A stretch of 64,000 nt of DNA from Treponema denticola. GTDB lineage: Bacteria > Spirochaetota > Spirochaetia > Treponematales > Treponemataceae. Position numbers and translations under genes: made by a program. Under the pieces are notes generated by a model. The model was not told the origin of the DNA and searched no databases. It was given only the letters and a program-made list of their open reading frames with translations. How positions within the stretch are numbered: position 1 is the stretch's first letter; each line of letters begins with the position of its first letter. Below are positions 43,876 to 58,190 of this stretch, in pieces. The DNA lies in assembly GCF_024400535.1 (NCBI RefSeq), contig NZ_CP038800.1, forward strand, positions 434,001 to 498,000. The letters run 5' to 3'.

Positions 43876-45606
43876 ATGTCAAACACATCTACAGTAAAAA
43901 CACTTCCTCTGGTTCCGTTTAAGGAAATGCCTTATACGAGACCGGATATGAAGGCTATTGAAAAGGGCTTTGCCGATGCCCTATCTAAATTTAAGGCAGC
44001 ATCTTCGGTAAAAGAACAAATCGAAGCTATCGATATGGTGCAGGCTATCAACCGCGAGTACAGCACCATGTCTTCTTTGGCCTCGGTCAGGCATACCATC
44101 GACACAAGGGATGAATTCTACGATAAAGAGAATGACTTTTATGATGAAGCAGGACCTCTTTTTAGTAAGCTTTCAAACGAATTCGGTGCAGAAATGGTCA
44201 AGTCCAAATTCAGAGCCGAGCTCGAAAAGGAATTCGGTTATCAGATCTTTGATTTAACAGATCTATCCTTAAAGGTATTCAGTCCCGAAATTATGGACGA
44301 TCTCATGACCGAAAACAAACTGACCAGTAAATACAGTAAGCTCATAGCTTCTGCCCAAATCGAATTCCAAGGCGAAAAGCGAACCCTTTCCCAATTAAGT
44401 CCCTTTATGCAGGACATGGATAGGGAGGTAAGAAAGGCGGCAGCAAAGGCCTACTACAGTTTTTTTGAAGAAAATGAAGCCGAATTCGATTCTATCTATG
44501 ATGAGCTTGTAAAGGTTCGTACAAAAATAGCAAAAAAACTGGGCTACAAAAACTTTGTTCAGCTTGCCTATGACCGCCTTGGCAGAACCGAGTACAATGC
44601 CGAAATGGTCGCAAAATACCGCAAGCAGATTTACGAGCTTGTTGTTCCCATCGCCCAAAGTTTAAAAAAACGCCAAAGCAAGAGGTTAAAGCTGGATAAG
44701 GTTTATTATTACGACTCAGGGCTTAAATATCTTACCGGGAATGCCGTTCCTCAAGGCGAGCCTGATTGGATTGTAGAACAGGCAAAGAAGATGTACAATG
44801 AGCTTTCGCCCGAAACAAGCGAATTCTTTAAGATGATGACCGATTACGGCCTGATGGACTTACTTTCAACCAAGGGAAAGGCAGGCGGCGGCTATTGTAC
44901 GGGCTTCCCCTTGTACAAGGTACCCTTTATCTTTGCAAACTTTAATAAAACCCAGCACGATGTTGAGGTTATGACCCACGAAGCAGGCCATGCCTTCCAA
45001 GCCTATCAGAGCAGAAATGCGCGCCTTCTCGAATACGGATGGCCGACGCTTGAAGCTTGCGAAATTCACTCTATGAGTATGGAGTTTTTTACATGGCCAT
45101 GGATGGAGCTGTTCTTTAAACACCAAACCGAAAAATTTAAGTTTACCCATCTTTCCGGAGCCTTCGAATTCCTCCCTTATGGAGCGACAGTCGATGAGTT
45201 CCAGCACTGGGTATATGAAAACCCCGAAGCAAGCCCTGCCGAAAGAAAGGCCGAATGGCATAAAATCGAATTAAAGTATAATCCTTCAATTGATTATGCC
45301 GATAACGGCTACCTGAACCGAGGCGGCTTTTGGGTGAAGCAGGGACACATCTTTGCTTCTCCGTTCTATTACATAGACTACACATTGGCCCAAGTTTGTG
45401 CCTTACAGTTCTGGGTAAAAGCCAATGCCGACCGCAAAAAAGCTTGGGAAGATTATTTGCGCCTTTGCAAGGCCGGCGGAAGCCTTCCCTTCTTGGAGCT
45501 TTTAAAACTTGCAAACCTAAAAAATCCCTTTGAAGAAGGCTGCATCGCTTCGGTTACCCCCGAATGTGAAAAATGGCTTAATTCTATAGACGATTCAAAA
45601 CTGTAA
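43876..45606 (+). CDS. pepF: M3-family oligoendopeptidase (PepF-like)
   Basis: 576-residue zinc metallopeptidase that trims oligopeptides in the cytoplasm. The zinc site HEAGHAFQ is near residue 370-377 with the downstream glutamate in EACEIHSMSMEFF, as usual for M3. Start ATG 43876 has AGGAG 5 bases upstream; the longer frame from 43774 is in the dispersed element. The leader of about 115 bases is structured. Stands alone; the hsdS remnant begins 125 bases later. Confidence 0.95.
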   Translation: MSNTSTVKTLPLVPFKEMPYTRPDMKAIEKGFADALSKFKAASSVKEQIEAIDMVQAINREYSTMSSLASVRHTIDTRDEFYDKENDFYDEAGPLFSKLSNEFGAEMVKSKFRAELEKEFGYQIFDLTDLSLKVFSPEIMDDLMTENKLTSKYSKLIASAQIEFQGEKRTLSQLSPFMQDMDREVRKAAAKAYYSFFEENEAEFDSIYDELVKVRTKIAKKLGYKNFVQLAYDRLGRTEYNAEMVAKYRKQIYELVVPIAQSLKKRQSKRLKLDKVYYYDSGLKYLTGNAVPQGEPDWIVEQAKKMYNELSPETSEFFKMMTDYGLMDLLSTKGKAGGGYCTGFPLYKVPFIFANFNKTQHDVEVMTHEAGHAFQAYQSRNARLLEYGWPTLEACEIHSMSMEFFTWPWMELFFKHQTEKFKFTHLSGAFEFLPYGATVDEFQHWVYENPEASPAERKAEWHKIELKYNPSIDYADNGYLNRGGFWVKQGHIFASPFYYIDYTLAQVCALQFWVKANADRKKAWEDYLRLCKAGGSLPFLELLKLANLKNPFEEGCIASVTPECEKWLNSIDDSKL

Positions 45607-45737
45607 CAGCACAAATGAATCCCCAGCCTGTCGCCGCGTTTGATGACAAGGCATTAAATGCGGCGAAGCATCCAAAACCGTTCCTATCGATAAATTAGCG
45701 GTTTTGTAAGACGAGCCCTGTACGAAAAGAATATGAC

Positions 45738-45840
45738 ATAACAGGCACTATGAGAAGTTCGCAGACGGCAGGGTAAAGGATATCGAGGACGAAATTCCGT
45801 TTACCGTGCCGGAAGGGTGGGCGTGGTGCAGGTTGGGGGA
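45738..45840 (+). repeat. Inverted repeat IR1, left arm (hsdS N-terminal segment)
   Basis: Near-identical to the minus strand of 51729-51831. Starts at ATAACAGGCACTATGAGAAG and covers the codons for RHYEKFADGRVKDIEDEIPF through GWAWCRLGE. Confidence 0.85.
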
Positions 45841-46250
45841 AGTCGCAGATATTGCGAGAGGCGGCTCCCCGCGACCTATTGAAGACTTCATTACTGATAA
45901 AGAAAATGGCATAAATTGGATAAAAATAGGTGATACAGTTCCGGAAAGTAAATATATAACTTCTGCAAAAGGAAAAATCAAACCCGAAGGCAAAAAATAT
46001 TCTCGTTTTGTTCATGTAGAGGACTTCCTACTAACAAATTCTATGAGTTTCGGTCGGCCTTATATTTTAAAAATAGATGGCTGCATACATGACGGCTGGC
46101 TTGTTTTTGCTGATATAATAAAGTATCTTCTAAAAGATTTCTTGTATTATGCTCTAAGTTCTCAGTATATTTACAACTCATTTTCTTTGGTTGCCGCAGG
46201 TTCAACTGTCAAAAATTTAAAGGCTGATACGGTAAAGCAAGTTTTATTTC

Positions 46251-46552
46251 CCCTTCCTCCACTCTTAGAGCAGAAGCGTATAATTACAAATATAGAAGCT
46301 ATTTTCGCACAGATAGATATCCTGGAACAGGACAAAGCCGATCTGCAAACAGCTGTCAAACAGGCGAAGTCAAAAATCCTTGATCTTGCAATCCGAGGGA
46401 AGCTTGTTCCGCAAGATCCTGCCGATGAACCTGCGTCCGTGATGCTGGAAAGACTGCGTACGGAAAAAGAGGCTAAAATCGCAGCCGGAGAGATAAAACG
46501 CAGCAAGAATGATTCGCATATTTATAAAAATTCTACTGATAATTGTTATTAT
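46251..46552 (+). repeat. Inverted repeat IR2, left arm (hsdS central conserved region)
   Basis: Highly similar to the minus strand of 51002-51304, with a perfect ~35-bp stretch at its right end. Encodes the coiled-coil spacer between recognition domains (QIDILEQDKADLQTAVKQAK). Confidence 0.85.
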
Positions 46553-47306
46553 CAAAAATATACCGATGGCTGCGAGGAAAATATTTCTGATGAAATTCCG
46601 TTTACCGTACCGGAAGGATGGATGTGGTGTAGGTTGGGAGAGATTTCCAGTGAGTTAGGCGATGGAATTCATGGAACTCCCGAATACAAACAAAATGGAA
46701 GTTGCTATTTTATAAATGGCAATAATTTATCGAATGGTAAAATTATAATAAAAAAGGAAACAAAAACTGTAGGTGAAGAACAGTATAGAAGATATAAGAA
46801 AAGTTTATCTTCTAAAACCATGTTTGTTTCGATAAATGGAACACTTGGGAGCATTGCTTTTTATAATAATGAACATATAATTTTAGGAAAGAGCGTATGT
46901 TATTTTAATTTAGTTAATGAAAGATTGAAATATTTTTTTTAATTTTTACTTAATAGTCAATATTTTCAAAAATATGCAAAGGAAGTTGCAACAGGTTCAA
47001 CAATAAAAAACGTATCTCTAAAATCAATGAACAGTTTTCTTATTCCCCTTCCCCCGCTTTTCGAGCAACAAAGAATTGTGGCTAAAATTGAAGAACTGTT
47101 TGCTCAGCTTGATCTTATCACGACTGCGCTTTGACATATACACATAATACAGTTATAATACCAATGTGATAAAGAGTGTTGCGGATAAAGAAACAGAACT
47201 TGTTTATAAGGATAATAGACAATGCAAAATAGAAACTTGCACCGCACTTGAAGAAATAAAGACTTATTCTTATACATAAGAATAAAATATATAGGAGGAT
47301 AAGCAA

Positions 47307-48086
47307 ATGACTAATATCTTAGATTTCCCTGACTTTCCATTTGAATTTGAACAGAATAATGAGCAAAAAGCTCAAGATATTGTTTATGATGCATGGGATA
47401 GTGACTCATCCGCACAACGGAAACGATTAGCGAAAAAAGCACTTGAACTTGATCCGAACTGTGTAGATGCATACTGCATTCTGGCAACAGAGTATACATC
47501 ATATAAAAAGAAAAATGAGTATTATAAGAAAGGAATAGAAGTATTTAGAAAAAAATATGGGGAGAAGTATTTTTCAGAAAATAGTGGATATTTCTGGGGA
47601 ATACTTGAAACAAGGCCGTTTATGCGGCTTTCGGCAGGATATGGACAATTATTATGGGATAATGAGAAAAAGGATGGAGCAATACAAATATATGAAGAGT
47701 TATTACAATTGAATCCGAATGATAATCAGGGATTACGCTATACTTTGATAAACTGGTTGATAGACCAAAATCAGTTGGACAAAGGAACGGAATTACTAAA
47801 ACAATATCAGGAAGAGACTGCATTCATGTTGTTTAGCGACCTATTACTTTCTATAAAAAAACAAGAAAGCGACACAAAAATCTTAAAAAAATACATAAAA
47901 GCCAAAAATGCAAATCCGTATGTAGTGAAATATTTACTGCATGAAAGTGAATTGCCTGAATATTTACCGGACTATTATGGATTTGGTGATGAAGATGAGG
48001 CCGTAACATATTGTTTTGGTTCGATGGATGTATGGATAAAAGATCAAGATACTATTAAAAAACTAAAAGAGATTAGCGATGAATAA
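47307..48086 (+). CDS. TPR-like protein (ST7-like), cassette gene within the hsdS locus
   Basis: 259 residues. Helical repeats: AKKALELDPNCVDAYCILAT at ~42-61 and EELLQLNPNDNQGLRYTL at ~132-150 are TPR-like. The arrangement resembles the bacterial ST7/TPR proteins seen in cassettes and near toxin-type genes. No signal peptide. AGGAGG lies 8 bases before the start. At 48083-48135 TAACAGT and ACTGTTGGA face each other as in a degenerate attC. AT-rich; unrelated to restriction-modification. Confidence 0.75.
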   Translation: MTNILDFPDFPFEFEQNNEQKAQDIVYDAWDSDSSAQRKRLAKKALELDPNCVDAYCILATEYTSYKKKNEYYKKGIEVFRKKYGEKYFSENSGYFWGILETRPFMRLSAGYGQLLWDNEKKDGAIQIYEELLQLNPNDNQGLRYTLINWLIDQNQLDKGTELLKQYQEETAFMLFSDLLLSIKKQESDTKILKKYIKAKNANPYVVKYLLHESELPEYLPDYYGFGDEDEAVTYCFGSMDVWIKDQDTIKKLKEISDE

Positions 48087-48186
48087 CAGTCGATTCAAGT
48101 TGACAATAGAGGCAAGTTCAGTTACTGTTGGATGAGAATATTAGGCGAACTATACTTCGCAGAACATAATAAAAAAGGAGTGTGCT

Positions 48187-48897
48187 ATGAGAATTATTAC
48201 TTGGAATTGTCGATATGGTTTTTCAAAAGAGAAGATCGATTATATTGCCGAATTACATCCGGATCTATTGGTTATTCAGGAATGCATGGAATCTGACATG
48301 ATAGAGTGTAAAAAAGTATGGTTAAATGTAGATTGGTACGGCGATCATTTAGAATTTAGTAAATACAGAAAAGGCGGAGATTTAGGTATAGGTATTTTTT
48401 CAAATAAATATACTTTTAGTATTTCTGAATTTCACAACACTGCAATTCGTTATGTCGTACCCTATAAAGTAAAAATTGAAAATACAGAGATATATTTATT
48501 TTCAGTATGGACAAAAACCGAAGGATGTAAAGAACCTTATATTGGACAAATCAATGAAGCATTGAATTATCCGGAATATCAGCCGTTATTAGATAATTCG
48601 ATCTTTATCGGTGATTTCAATGCTAATAAGATATGGGATATAAAAGAAAATGTAAGCTCATTTGAAAATGCACTGTCCGGTATTAAATCGCATAATCTGA
48701 AAAGTGTTTACCATACATTCACCAATGAAAAGTTTGGACAAGAAAACCAAGCAACATCATATCAATCACAAGGCAATTATCATATTGATTATTGTTTTGT
48801 ACCTAATAGCATAAGAGTTAATAATATAAAGCTATTAGAATTTGAAAAAACTAAAATTAGCGACCATTTACCAATGATTATTGATATATCTTTATAA
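48187..48897 (+). CDS. Endonuclease/exonuclease/phosphatase-family protein
   Basis: 236 residues with the EEP fold motifs in order: IITWNCRYGF (N at ~6), LVIQECME (E at ~32), FIGDFNANK (DxN, ~142-150) and SDHLPMI (~225-231). Such enzymes cleave phosphodiesters or phosphomonoesters; substrate unknown. AT-rich, single gene with AGGAG site; TAACA at its stop and TGTTAG 70 bases on suggest another cassette end. It lies inside the region that IR1-mediated inversion would flip. Confidence 0.85.
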   Translation: MRIITWNCRYGFSKEKIDYIAELHPDLLVIQECMESDMIECKKVWLNVDWYGDHLEFSKYRKGGDLGIGIFSNKYTFSISEFHNTAIRYVVPYKVKIENTEIYLFSVWTKTEGCKEPYIGQINEALNYPEYQPLLDNSIFIGDFNANKIWDIKENVSSFENALSGIKSHNLKSVYHTFTNEKFGQENQATSYQSQGNYHIDYCFVPNSIRVNNIKLLEFEKTKISDHLPMIIDISL

Positions 48898-49031
48898 CAA
48901 AGATACATTATTTCCCTCCTGTTTAACCCGTCATTGCCTTTGTCATTACATATTAAGCAAATGTTAGTCATGCGGATAATTTGAAGCTAACGAACTGTCC
49001 AAAAACTGAAGTTTCTGGACAGTTTCAATTT

Positions 49032-49841
49032 TTACCACGTTACAATGCTATCAACCAGTTCCCGCTGTTCGCTTGCGGTGCGGCGTAAATAAATGCGCGT
49101 TGTTTCAATACTTTCATGTCCCATTAAATCGGCAAGAAGGGAAATATCATTGAACTTTTCAAGAAAATTCTTTGCATAACGATGCCGGAATGAATGCGGA
49201 TACACAACCTTTTCACTTATCCCGTACTTTCTGGCATAATTCTTTAGTTGCTGCGCAATTCCGCGGGTAGTAATGTGCTTTTCAAAGCGATTTAAGAATA
49301 GATAGCCGGACTCACGTCCAATTGATTCCAGCCATTGCATGGCTTCTTCCTTCAAAATTTTTGGAATATAGAGCCGCCTGAGTTTTCCGCCCTTTGAATA
49401 TAGATCAAAATATCCCAACTTAACATGCTCAACTTTTATCTGAATAAGCTCGCTGACTCGCGCCCCTGTCGCTGCGAGGAACCACACGACAAAATACCAT
49501 TCTCGATTTCCATCTCTTTTAAGGCTTGATTTCAAAAATTGATAGTCAGCATTACTGATAACATTTTCAAGGAAGTTCTTCTGCTGAACTTTTACAAATT
49601 TTAACTGCAGCTGATCTTTATGTATAAACTGCAAATACTTGTTAATTCCCTGAATCCTTAAATTCACCGTTTTCGGTTTAAAAAACTCAATCAGATAGCC
49701 TTTGTATGCAAGCAGATTTTCCTTACTGACAGAATCATAATGTTCTGTGTAGTATTTAACTGTCCATAAATACGATGTAAGAGTATTCTGAGAAAGATTG
49801 CTTTTCTTCAAATACTCTTCAAAACTTGTGCCGTTTTCCAT
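49032..49841 (-). CDS. Tyrosine recombinase of the hsdS inversion system
   Basis: 269 residues. N-terminal SAM-like core-binding domain (~1-90), then the catalytic domain with ATGARVSELIQIK (Arg), HSFRHRYAKNF (HxxR), GHESIETTRIY (His and nucleophilic Tyr): the full R-H-R-H-Y set. ATG 49841 is chosen because GGAGG is 6 bases upstream; the longer frame from 50033 reads through the recombination site. It is embedded among hsdS copies and starts 69 bases from an 18-bp site repeated in inverse in hsdS, matching the layout of phase-variable type I systems in other genera. It most likely inverts hsdS segments. Confidence 0.92.
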   Translation of the reverse strand: MENGTSFEEYLKKSNLSQNTLTSYLWTVKYYTEHYDSVSKENLLAYKGYLIEFFKPKTVNLRIQGINKYLQFIHKDQLQLKFVKVQQKNFLENVISNADYQFLKSSLKRDGNREWYFVVWFLAATGARVSELIQIKVEHVKLGYFDLYSKGGKLRRLYIPKILKEEAMQWLESIGRESGYLFLNRFEKHITTRGIAQQLKNYARKYGISEKVVYPHSFRHRYAKNFLEKFNDISLLADLMGHESIETTRIYLRRTASEQRELVDSIVTW

Positions 49842-49909
49842 AACGACCTCCCAATAAACAAGATTAGCGATCTCTCGCTTACCAGAGAGTATACTTGTAA
49901 TGTGATTTC

Positions 49910-49927
49910 TTGTTATTATGAGAAGTT
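49910..49927 (+). repeat. Recombination site, left (TRD2 switch)
   Basis: TTGTTATTATGAGAAGTT, present inverted at 50994-51011. Homology between the two loci stops outside this short sequence on its left side, so exchange here must be site-specific rather than by long homology. Confidence 0.8.
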
Positions 49928-50429
49928 TGGTGATGGAACCGAAAAAGCTACAGAAATGCTCTCTGCTATTCCCGAATCGTGGACATGGAGCCATTTTGGC
50001 GATGTTGCTGATGTAATAAACGGAAAAAATCAATCACAGGTAGAAGATGACACTGGTGAATATCCAATTTATGGAAGCGGCGGTATTATGGGATACGCTA
50101 ATGACTATATTTGCCCGGAAAATTGCACAATAATCGGACGCAAAGGTTCAATAAACAATCCTATATTTGTGGAAGAAAAGCTCTGGAATGTCGACACTGC
50201 TTTTGGCCTTGCACCATCATCAATTGTTCTGCCTCGATATCTATTTTATTTCTGTAAATCATTTGACTTTACATCATTGGACAGCAGTACAACATTGCCG
50301 AGTTTAACCAAAACAAGTATTCAGCGTATCTTATTTCCATTACCGCCATTAGCTGCACAAAAACGGATTTTAGATAAAATTGATGAACTTTTTAGCCAAT
50401 TAGACAAGATTTCTTTGAATATTATCTAA
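49910..50429 (+). pseudogene. hsdS: Silent half-hsdS copy B (one recognition domain, no start)
   Basis: Frame begins at CYYEKFGDGTEK, exactly where the second recognition domain of hsdS starts (CYYEKFFEKKD), and encodes one complete TRD plus the C-terminal conserved segment (PLPPLAAQKRILDKIDELFSQLDKI). No promoter or start with ribosome site precedes it. Converges tail to tail with hsdS, overlapping its end by 4 bases. An inversion between the 18-bp sites would join this TRD to the expressed hsdS front. Confidence 0.87.
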
Positions 50430-52018
50430 ATATTATCTAAAACATAAAATATTTCTTCAATTCTAGCAACAATTCTTTTTTGCTCTGAAATTGGAGGAAT
50501 AGCAATAAAAGATTCTGCCATTTCGTGTAAATAAAATCCCATTTGAGCAGTACCGGTAGCATGTTCAGCTACATAATTTTGATAAAAATTACTATCAAAA
50601 AAAAATTTTACATACTTGTTGTAAACCTTGGTGTTAAGAATGGAAACACTCCGTTGAAAGCAGATATTCATTCGGCCGTCGTAAATGCAACTTCTTCCTA
50701 ATGAACCTACGGATGTGAAAAGTATATCACCCGTTGTAGCATTGGTCCTCAAATTTTCTGCATCAAACATCTCTTTCGTTAAATATCTGACATTTTCTAA
50801 ATCTTCTACTGTGTTATGATTAATATTTCTTGAAGAAATCATTATATATTCTGTTTTTTCTTCGATACCTTTAGGTGGGTTATGATCTCCATCTACAAGC
50901 TTATCGCAAATTCGTCCTAATTTTGTCCACTGCCAGTTTTCCGGTAGTTCAAAAGGAATCTCATTATCAATACAAAGATCTTTTTTTTCAAAGAACTTCT
51001 CATAATAACAATTATCAGTAGAATTTTTATAAATATACGAATCATTCTTGCCGCGTTTTATCTCTCCGGCAGCGATTTTAGCTTCTTTCTCAGCACGCAG
51101 TTTTTCCAACATCACGAACGCCGGTTCGTCGGCAGGATCTTGCGGAACAAGTTTCCCGCGGATTGCAAGATCGAGGATTTTTGACTTTGCCTGTTTGACG
51201 GCTGTCTGTAAGTCGGCTTTGTTTGTTTCCAGAATATCTATCTGTGCAAAGATTGTCTCTATTGCTGTAACGATGCGCTGTTGTTCTGCGAGAGGGGGAA
51301 GGGGAAATAAAAATTTTTTAAAGACATCAAAAGGAGGAATATTTTTAATAGCTATCCCTTTTCCCGAAGCTACTGCTATTTCCTTTAAGCTATGATCAAA
51401 ATATTTAAGAAAATAAAACTTATCAATATGTTTTGTGATACTCATTCTCATAAGAGCCTGGTTAATTATTCCTTGTTCAATATCATCAGGAAGAATATAC
51501 GTTTCTCCAATTGTTCCAGCACAGCTTACAAGAATATCACCCGGAAAAACTTCAAAGCTTTTCATATTCGACTCAAAATATTCCCTTGTAATATAGTATT
51601 CACCTAATGTGTGCCTTTTTTGAATTACATTTTTTTGTTCATATACCTTTAGTGTATTATCAGACTTAGGTACAAATAGAGATTTTGTAAGGGAACTACC
51701 AAATGGCCCTTTTTTATATTGCCCAATCTCCCCCAGTCTACACCACGCCCAGCCCTCCGGCACGGCAAACGGGATTTCATCCTCGATATCCTTCACCCTG
51801 CCGTCTGCGAACTTCTCATAGTGCCTGTTATCATCACCGAAAAAAATATAAGAATCATTTTTACCGCGTTTCAGTTCACCTGAAGCGATTTTTTTCTCTT
51901 TTTCTGCACGGATTTTTTCAAGGAGTATGGCTGCACTCTCATCGGCCGGGTCTTGCTTTACCAGCTTTCCGTGAATGGCGAGGTCTAAAATTTTTTGACG
52001 TAATGCGTTTGTGTTCAC
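50426..52018 (-). CDS. hsdS: Type I restriction-modification specificity subunit HsdS (expressed copy)
   Basis: 530 residues. N-terminal conserved helical part (1-62), TRD1 (~85-235, starting near GWAWCRLGEIGQY), central conserved spacer with QIDILETNKADLQTAVKQAK (~250-290), TRD2 (~335-500), and a C-terminal segment PPISEQKRIVARIEEIF. Sets the DNA sequence methylated by HsdM. Last gene of the leftward hsd operon, 27 bases after fic. Its middle and TRD junctions are duplicated in inverse orientation in copies A and B, so it should be switchable. Its N-terminal motif (LRQKILDLAIHGKLVKQDPA) is repeated in the centre, as is common. Confidence 0.95.
   Translation of the reverse strand: MNTNALRQKILDLAIHGKLVKQDPADESAAILLEKIRAEKEKKIASGELKRGKNDSYIFFGDDNRHYEKFADGRVKDIEDEIPFAVPEGWAWCRLGEIGQYKKGPFGSSLTKSLFVPKSDNTLKVYEQKNVIQKRHTLGEYYITREYFESNMKSFEVFPGDILVSCAGTIGETYILPDDIEQGIINQALMRMSITKHIDKFYFLKYFDHSLKEIAVASGKGIAIKNIPPFDVFKKFLFPLPPLAEQQRIVTAIETIFAQIDILETNKADLQTAVKQAKSKILDLAIRGKLVPQDPADEPAFVMLEKLRAEKEAKIAAGEIKRGKNDSYIYKNSTDNCYYEKFFEKKDLCIDNEIPFELPENWQWTKLGRICDKLVDGDHNPPKGIEEKTEYIMISSRNINHNTVEDLENVRYLTKEMFDAENLRTNATTGDILFTSVGSLGRSCIYDGRMNICFQRSVSILNTKVYNKYVKFFFDSNFYQNYVAEHATGTAQMGFYLHEMAESFIAIPPISEQKRIVARIEEIFYVLDNI
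50994..51011 (-). repeat. Recombination site, right (TRD2 switch)
   Basis: Inverse copy of 49910-49927, located at the spacer-TRD2 junction of hsdS. The 1,066 bases between the sites would invert. Confidence 0.8.
51002..51304 (-). repeat. Inverted repeat IR2, right arm
   Basis: Central conserved region of hsdS, inverse copy of 46251-46552. Confidence 0.85.
51729..51831 (-). repeat. Inverted repeat IR1, right arm
   Basis: hsdS segment just before TRD1, inverse copy of 45738-45840. The ~5.9 kb between the arms contains TRD1, TRD2, copy B, the recombinase, two cassette genes and copy A. Confidence 0.85.
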
Positions 52019-52045
52019 GTTATAATCTCCCTGTAACTGCCATTA

Positions 52046-57105
<5,060 letters not shown>

Positions 57106-57324
57106 AAATATATCCTAATGTTCTCATATCCCAAAACTATAGGAACAATTATAACACTATTTTAGTTATTTTAATAGTACCTTATAATGCTTAAAGGCAG
57201 CCGCTGAATGGCCGCAGCGTTTTGTAGTTTCGGGGATGTTTCTAAATTTGTTACTTTTCATCATCCTTTGCTAGACTTAAACTGCACTTTAAGATAATAT
57301 ACCGGTAGAAGATAGGAGCCGTTT

Positions 57325-57781
57325 ATGATAAAAATTCAAAAATAGAAAACAAAGACGAAAAAGCAAAATTGTCGAAGAAGTTTTGACGGATTTACCGGAA
57401 TGGTTCGGATTGCCTGAAAGCACAAAAGAGTATATTAATGATTCAAAAGAATTGGATTTATGGGCAGCAAAAGAAAATGATGAAATTATCGGGTTTATAA
57501 CATTAACCGAATCAAGCCCTGATTGCGCTGATGTGCATTGTATGGGAGTAAAAAAAATATATCACAATAAGGGAATCGGCACATTATTATTTAATGAGCT
57601 GAAAAAATTTGCTTCAACTAAATATGATTATATACAGGTAAAAACGGTAGATGAAGGACACTATAAAGAATATGACCAAACAATAGCCTTTTATAAAAAA
57701 CAAGGATTTAAAAAATTAGAAGTTTTTCCCACACTCTGGGATGAATGGAATCCTTGTCTGATAATGATCCAAAAATTATAA
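57325..57781 (+). pseudogene. GNAT acetyltransferase with two N-terminal frame breaks
   Basis: ATG 57325 follows AGGAG. Adding one A to the run at 57338-57342 and one to 57365-57368 gives a continuous protein starting MIKIQKIENKDEKAKIVEE and joining the open frame at 57383 (LPEWFGLPESTKEYI). The body is a typical GNAT: VHCMGVKKIYHNKGIGTLLF carries the acetyl-CoA loop. Full length would be about 153 residues. Single gene between hsdR and the RelB pair. Substrate unknown. Confidence 0.8.
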
Positions 57782-57832
57782 AATATCAAAAGTATTATCG
57801 GATAATTTTAGAATTTTATCATTACATTGTAC

Positions 57833-57860
57833 TTGCAAAAAAAATATTTTGTATTATAAT
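57833..57860 (+). promoter_or_regulatory. Promoter of the RelB/PIN operon
   Basis: TTGCAA (57833-57838), 16-base spacer, TATAAT (57855-57860), followed within 10 bases by a GAGGGGG ribosome site. Confidence 0.6.
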
Positions 57861-57877
57861 ATTATGAGGGGGTAAGT

Positions 57878-58189
57878 ATGGCAAGTACATTAGTTCAAAT
57901 TAGGGTTGATGAGAAACTGAAAGATGATGTGACTGCTGTTTATGAGCAGTTAGGATTAGACTTATCCACAGCCGTACGTATATTTTTTAAGCGTAGTGTT
58001 GCTGAAAATGGGATTCCTTTTAATATGAAACTGGAAAATACCAAACAAACTTTAATAAAAAAAGAAATCCCTCCGGACATTCTTTCAGCAATGCAATCTA
58101 TGTCTAAAAGTGCAGCAATTTATGGCGTTTCCGAAATGAGCATTGAGGAAATTAATAATGAAATTGATGCAGCACGAAGAGGAAAATAG
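57878..58189 (+). CDS. RelB/DinJ-family antitoxin
   Basis: 103 residues. The N-terminal ribbon-helix-helix (LVQIRVDEKLKDDVTAVYEQ, LDLSTAVRIFFKRSVAENGIPF) is characteristic of RelB/DinJ. The tail (MSIEEINNEIDAAR) is the usual toxin-binding end. Strong GAGGGGG ribosome site. Partner downstream is a shortened PIN-domain frame. Probably autoregulated. Confidence 0.9.
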   Translation: MASTLVQIRVDEKLKDDVTAVYEQLGLDLSTAVRIFFKRSVAENGIPFNMKLENTKQTLIKKEIPPDILSAMQSMSKSAAIYGVSEMSIEEINNEIDAARRGK

Positions 58190-58190
58190 A

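Larger units (their letters stand above)
45732..47134 (+). pseudogene. hsdS: Silent, start-less hsdS copy A with premature stop
   Basis: Frame opens at 45732 after TGA and has no start; it begins at HNRHYEKFADGRVKDIED, the same point as residue ~62 of the complete hsdS. First target-recognition domain ~45850-46250, central conserved repeat 46251-46552, second domain after that. At 46940-46942 a TAA interrupts KYFF; the same frame then continues (FLLNSQYFQKYAKE to FAQLDLITTAL) to 47134. A store of recognition domains, with the second domain broken by a nonsense codon. Sequence flanking the opening point is a 103-bp inverted copy of hsdS (51729-51831). Confidence 0.85.

Noticed and set aside
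46921-46950. Poly-T slippage switch at the hsdS copy A stop
   Set aside because: The correct frame is the same before and after the TAA, so a T-tract length change would break, not restore, the gene.
49842-50033. N-terminal extension of the recombinase
   Set aside because: It would read through the recombination site and lacks recombinase homology; GGAGG precedes ATG 49841.
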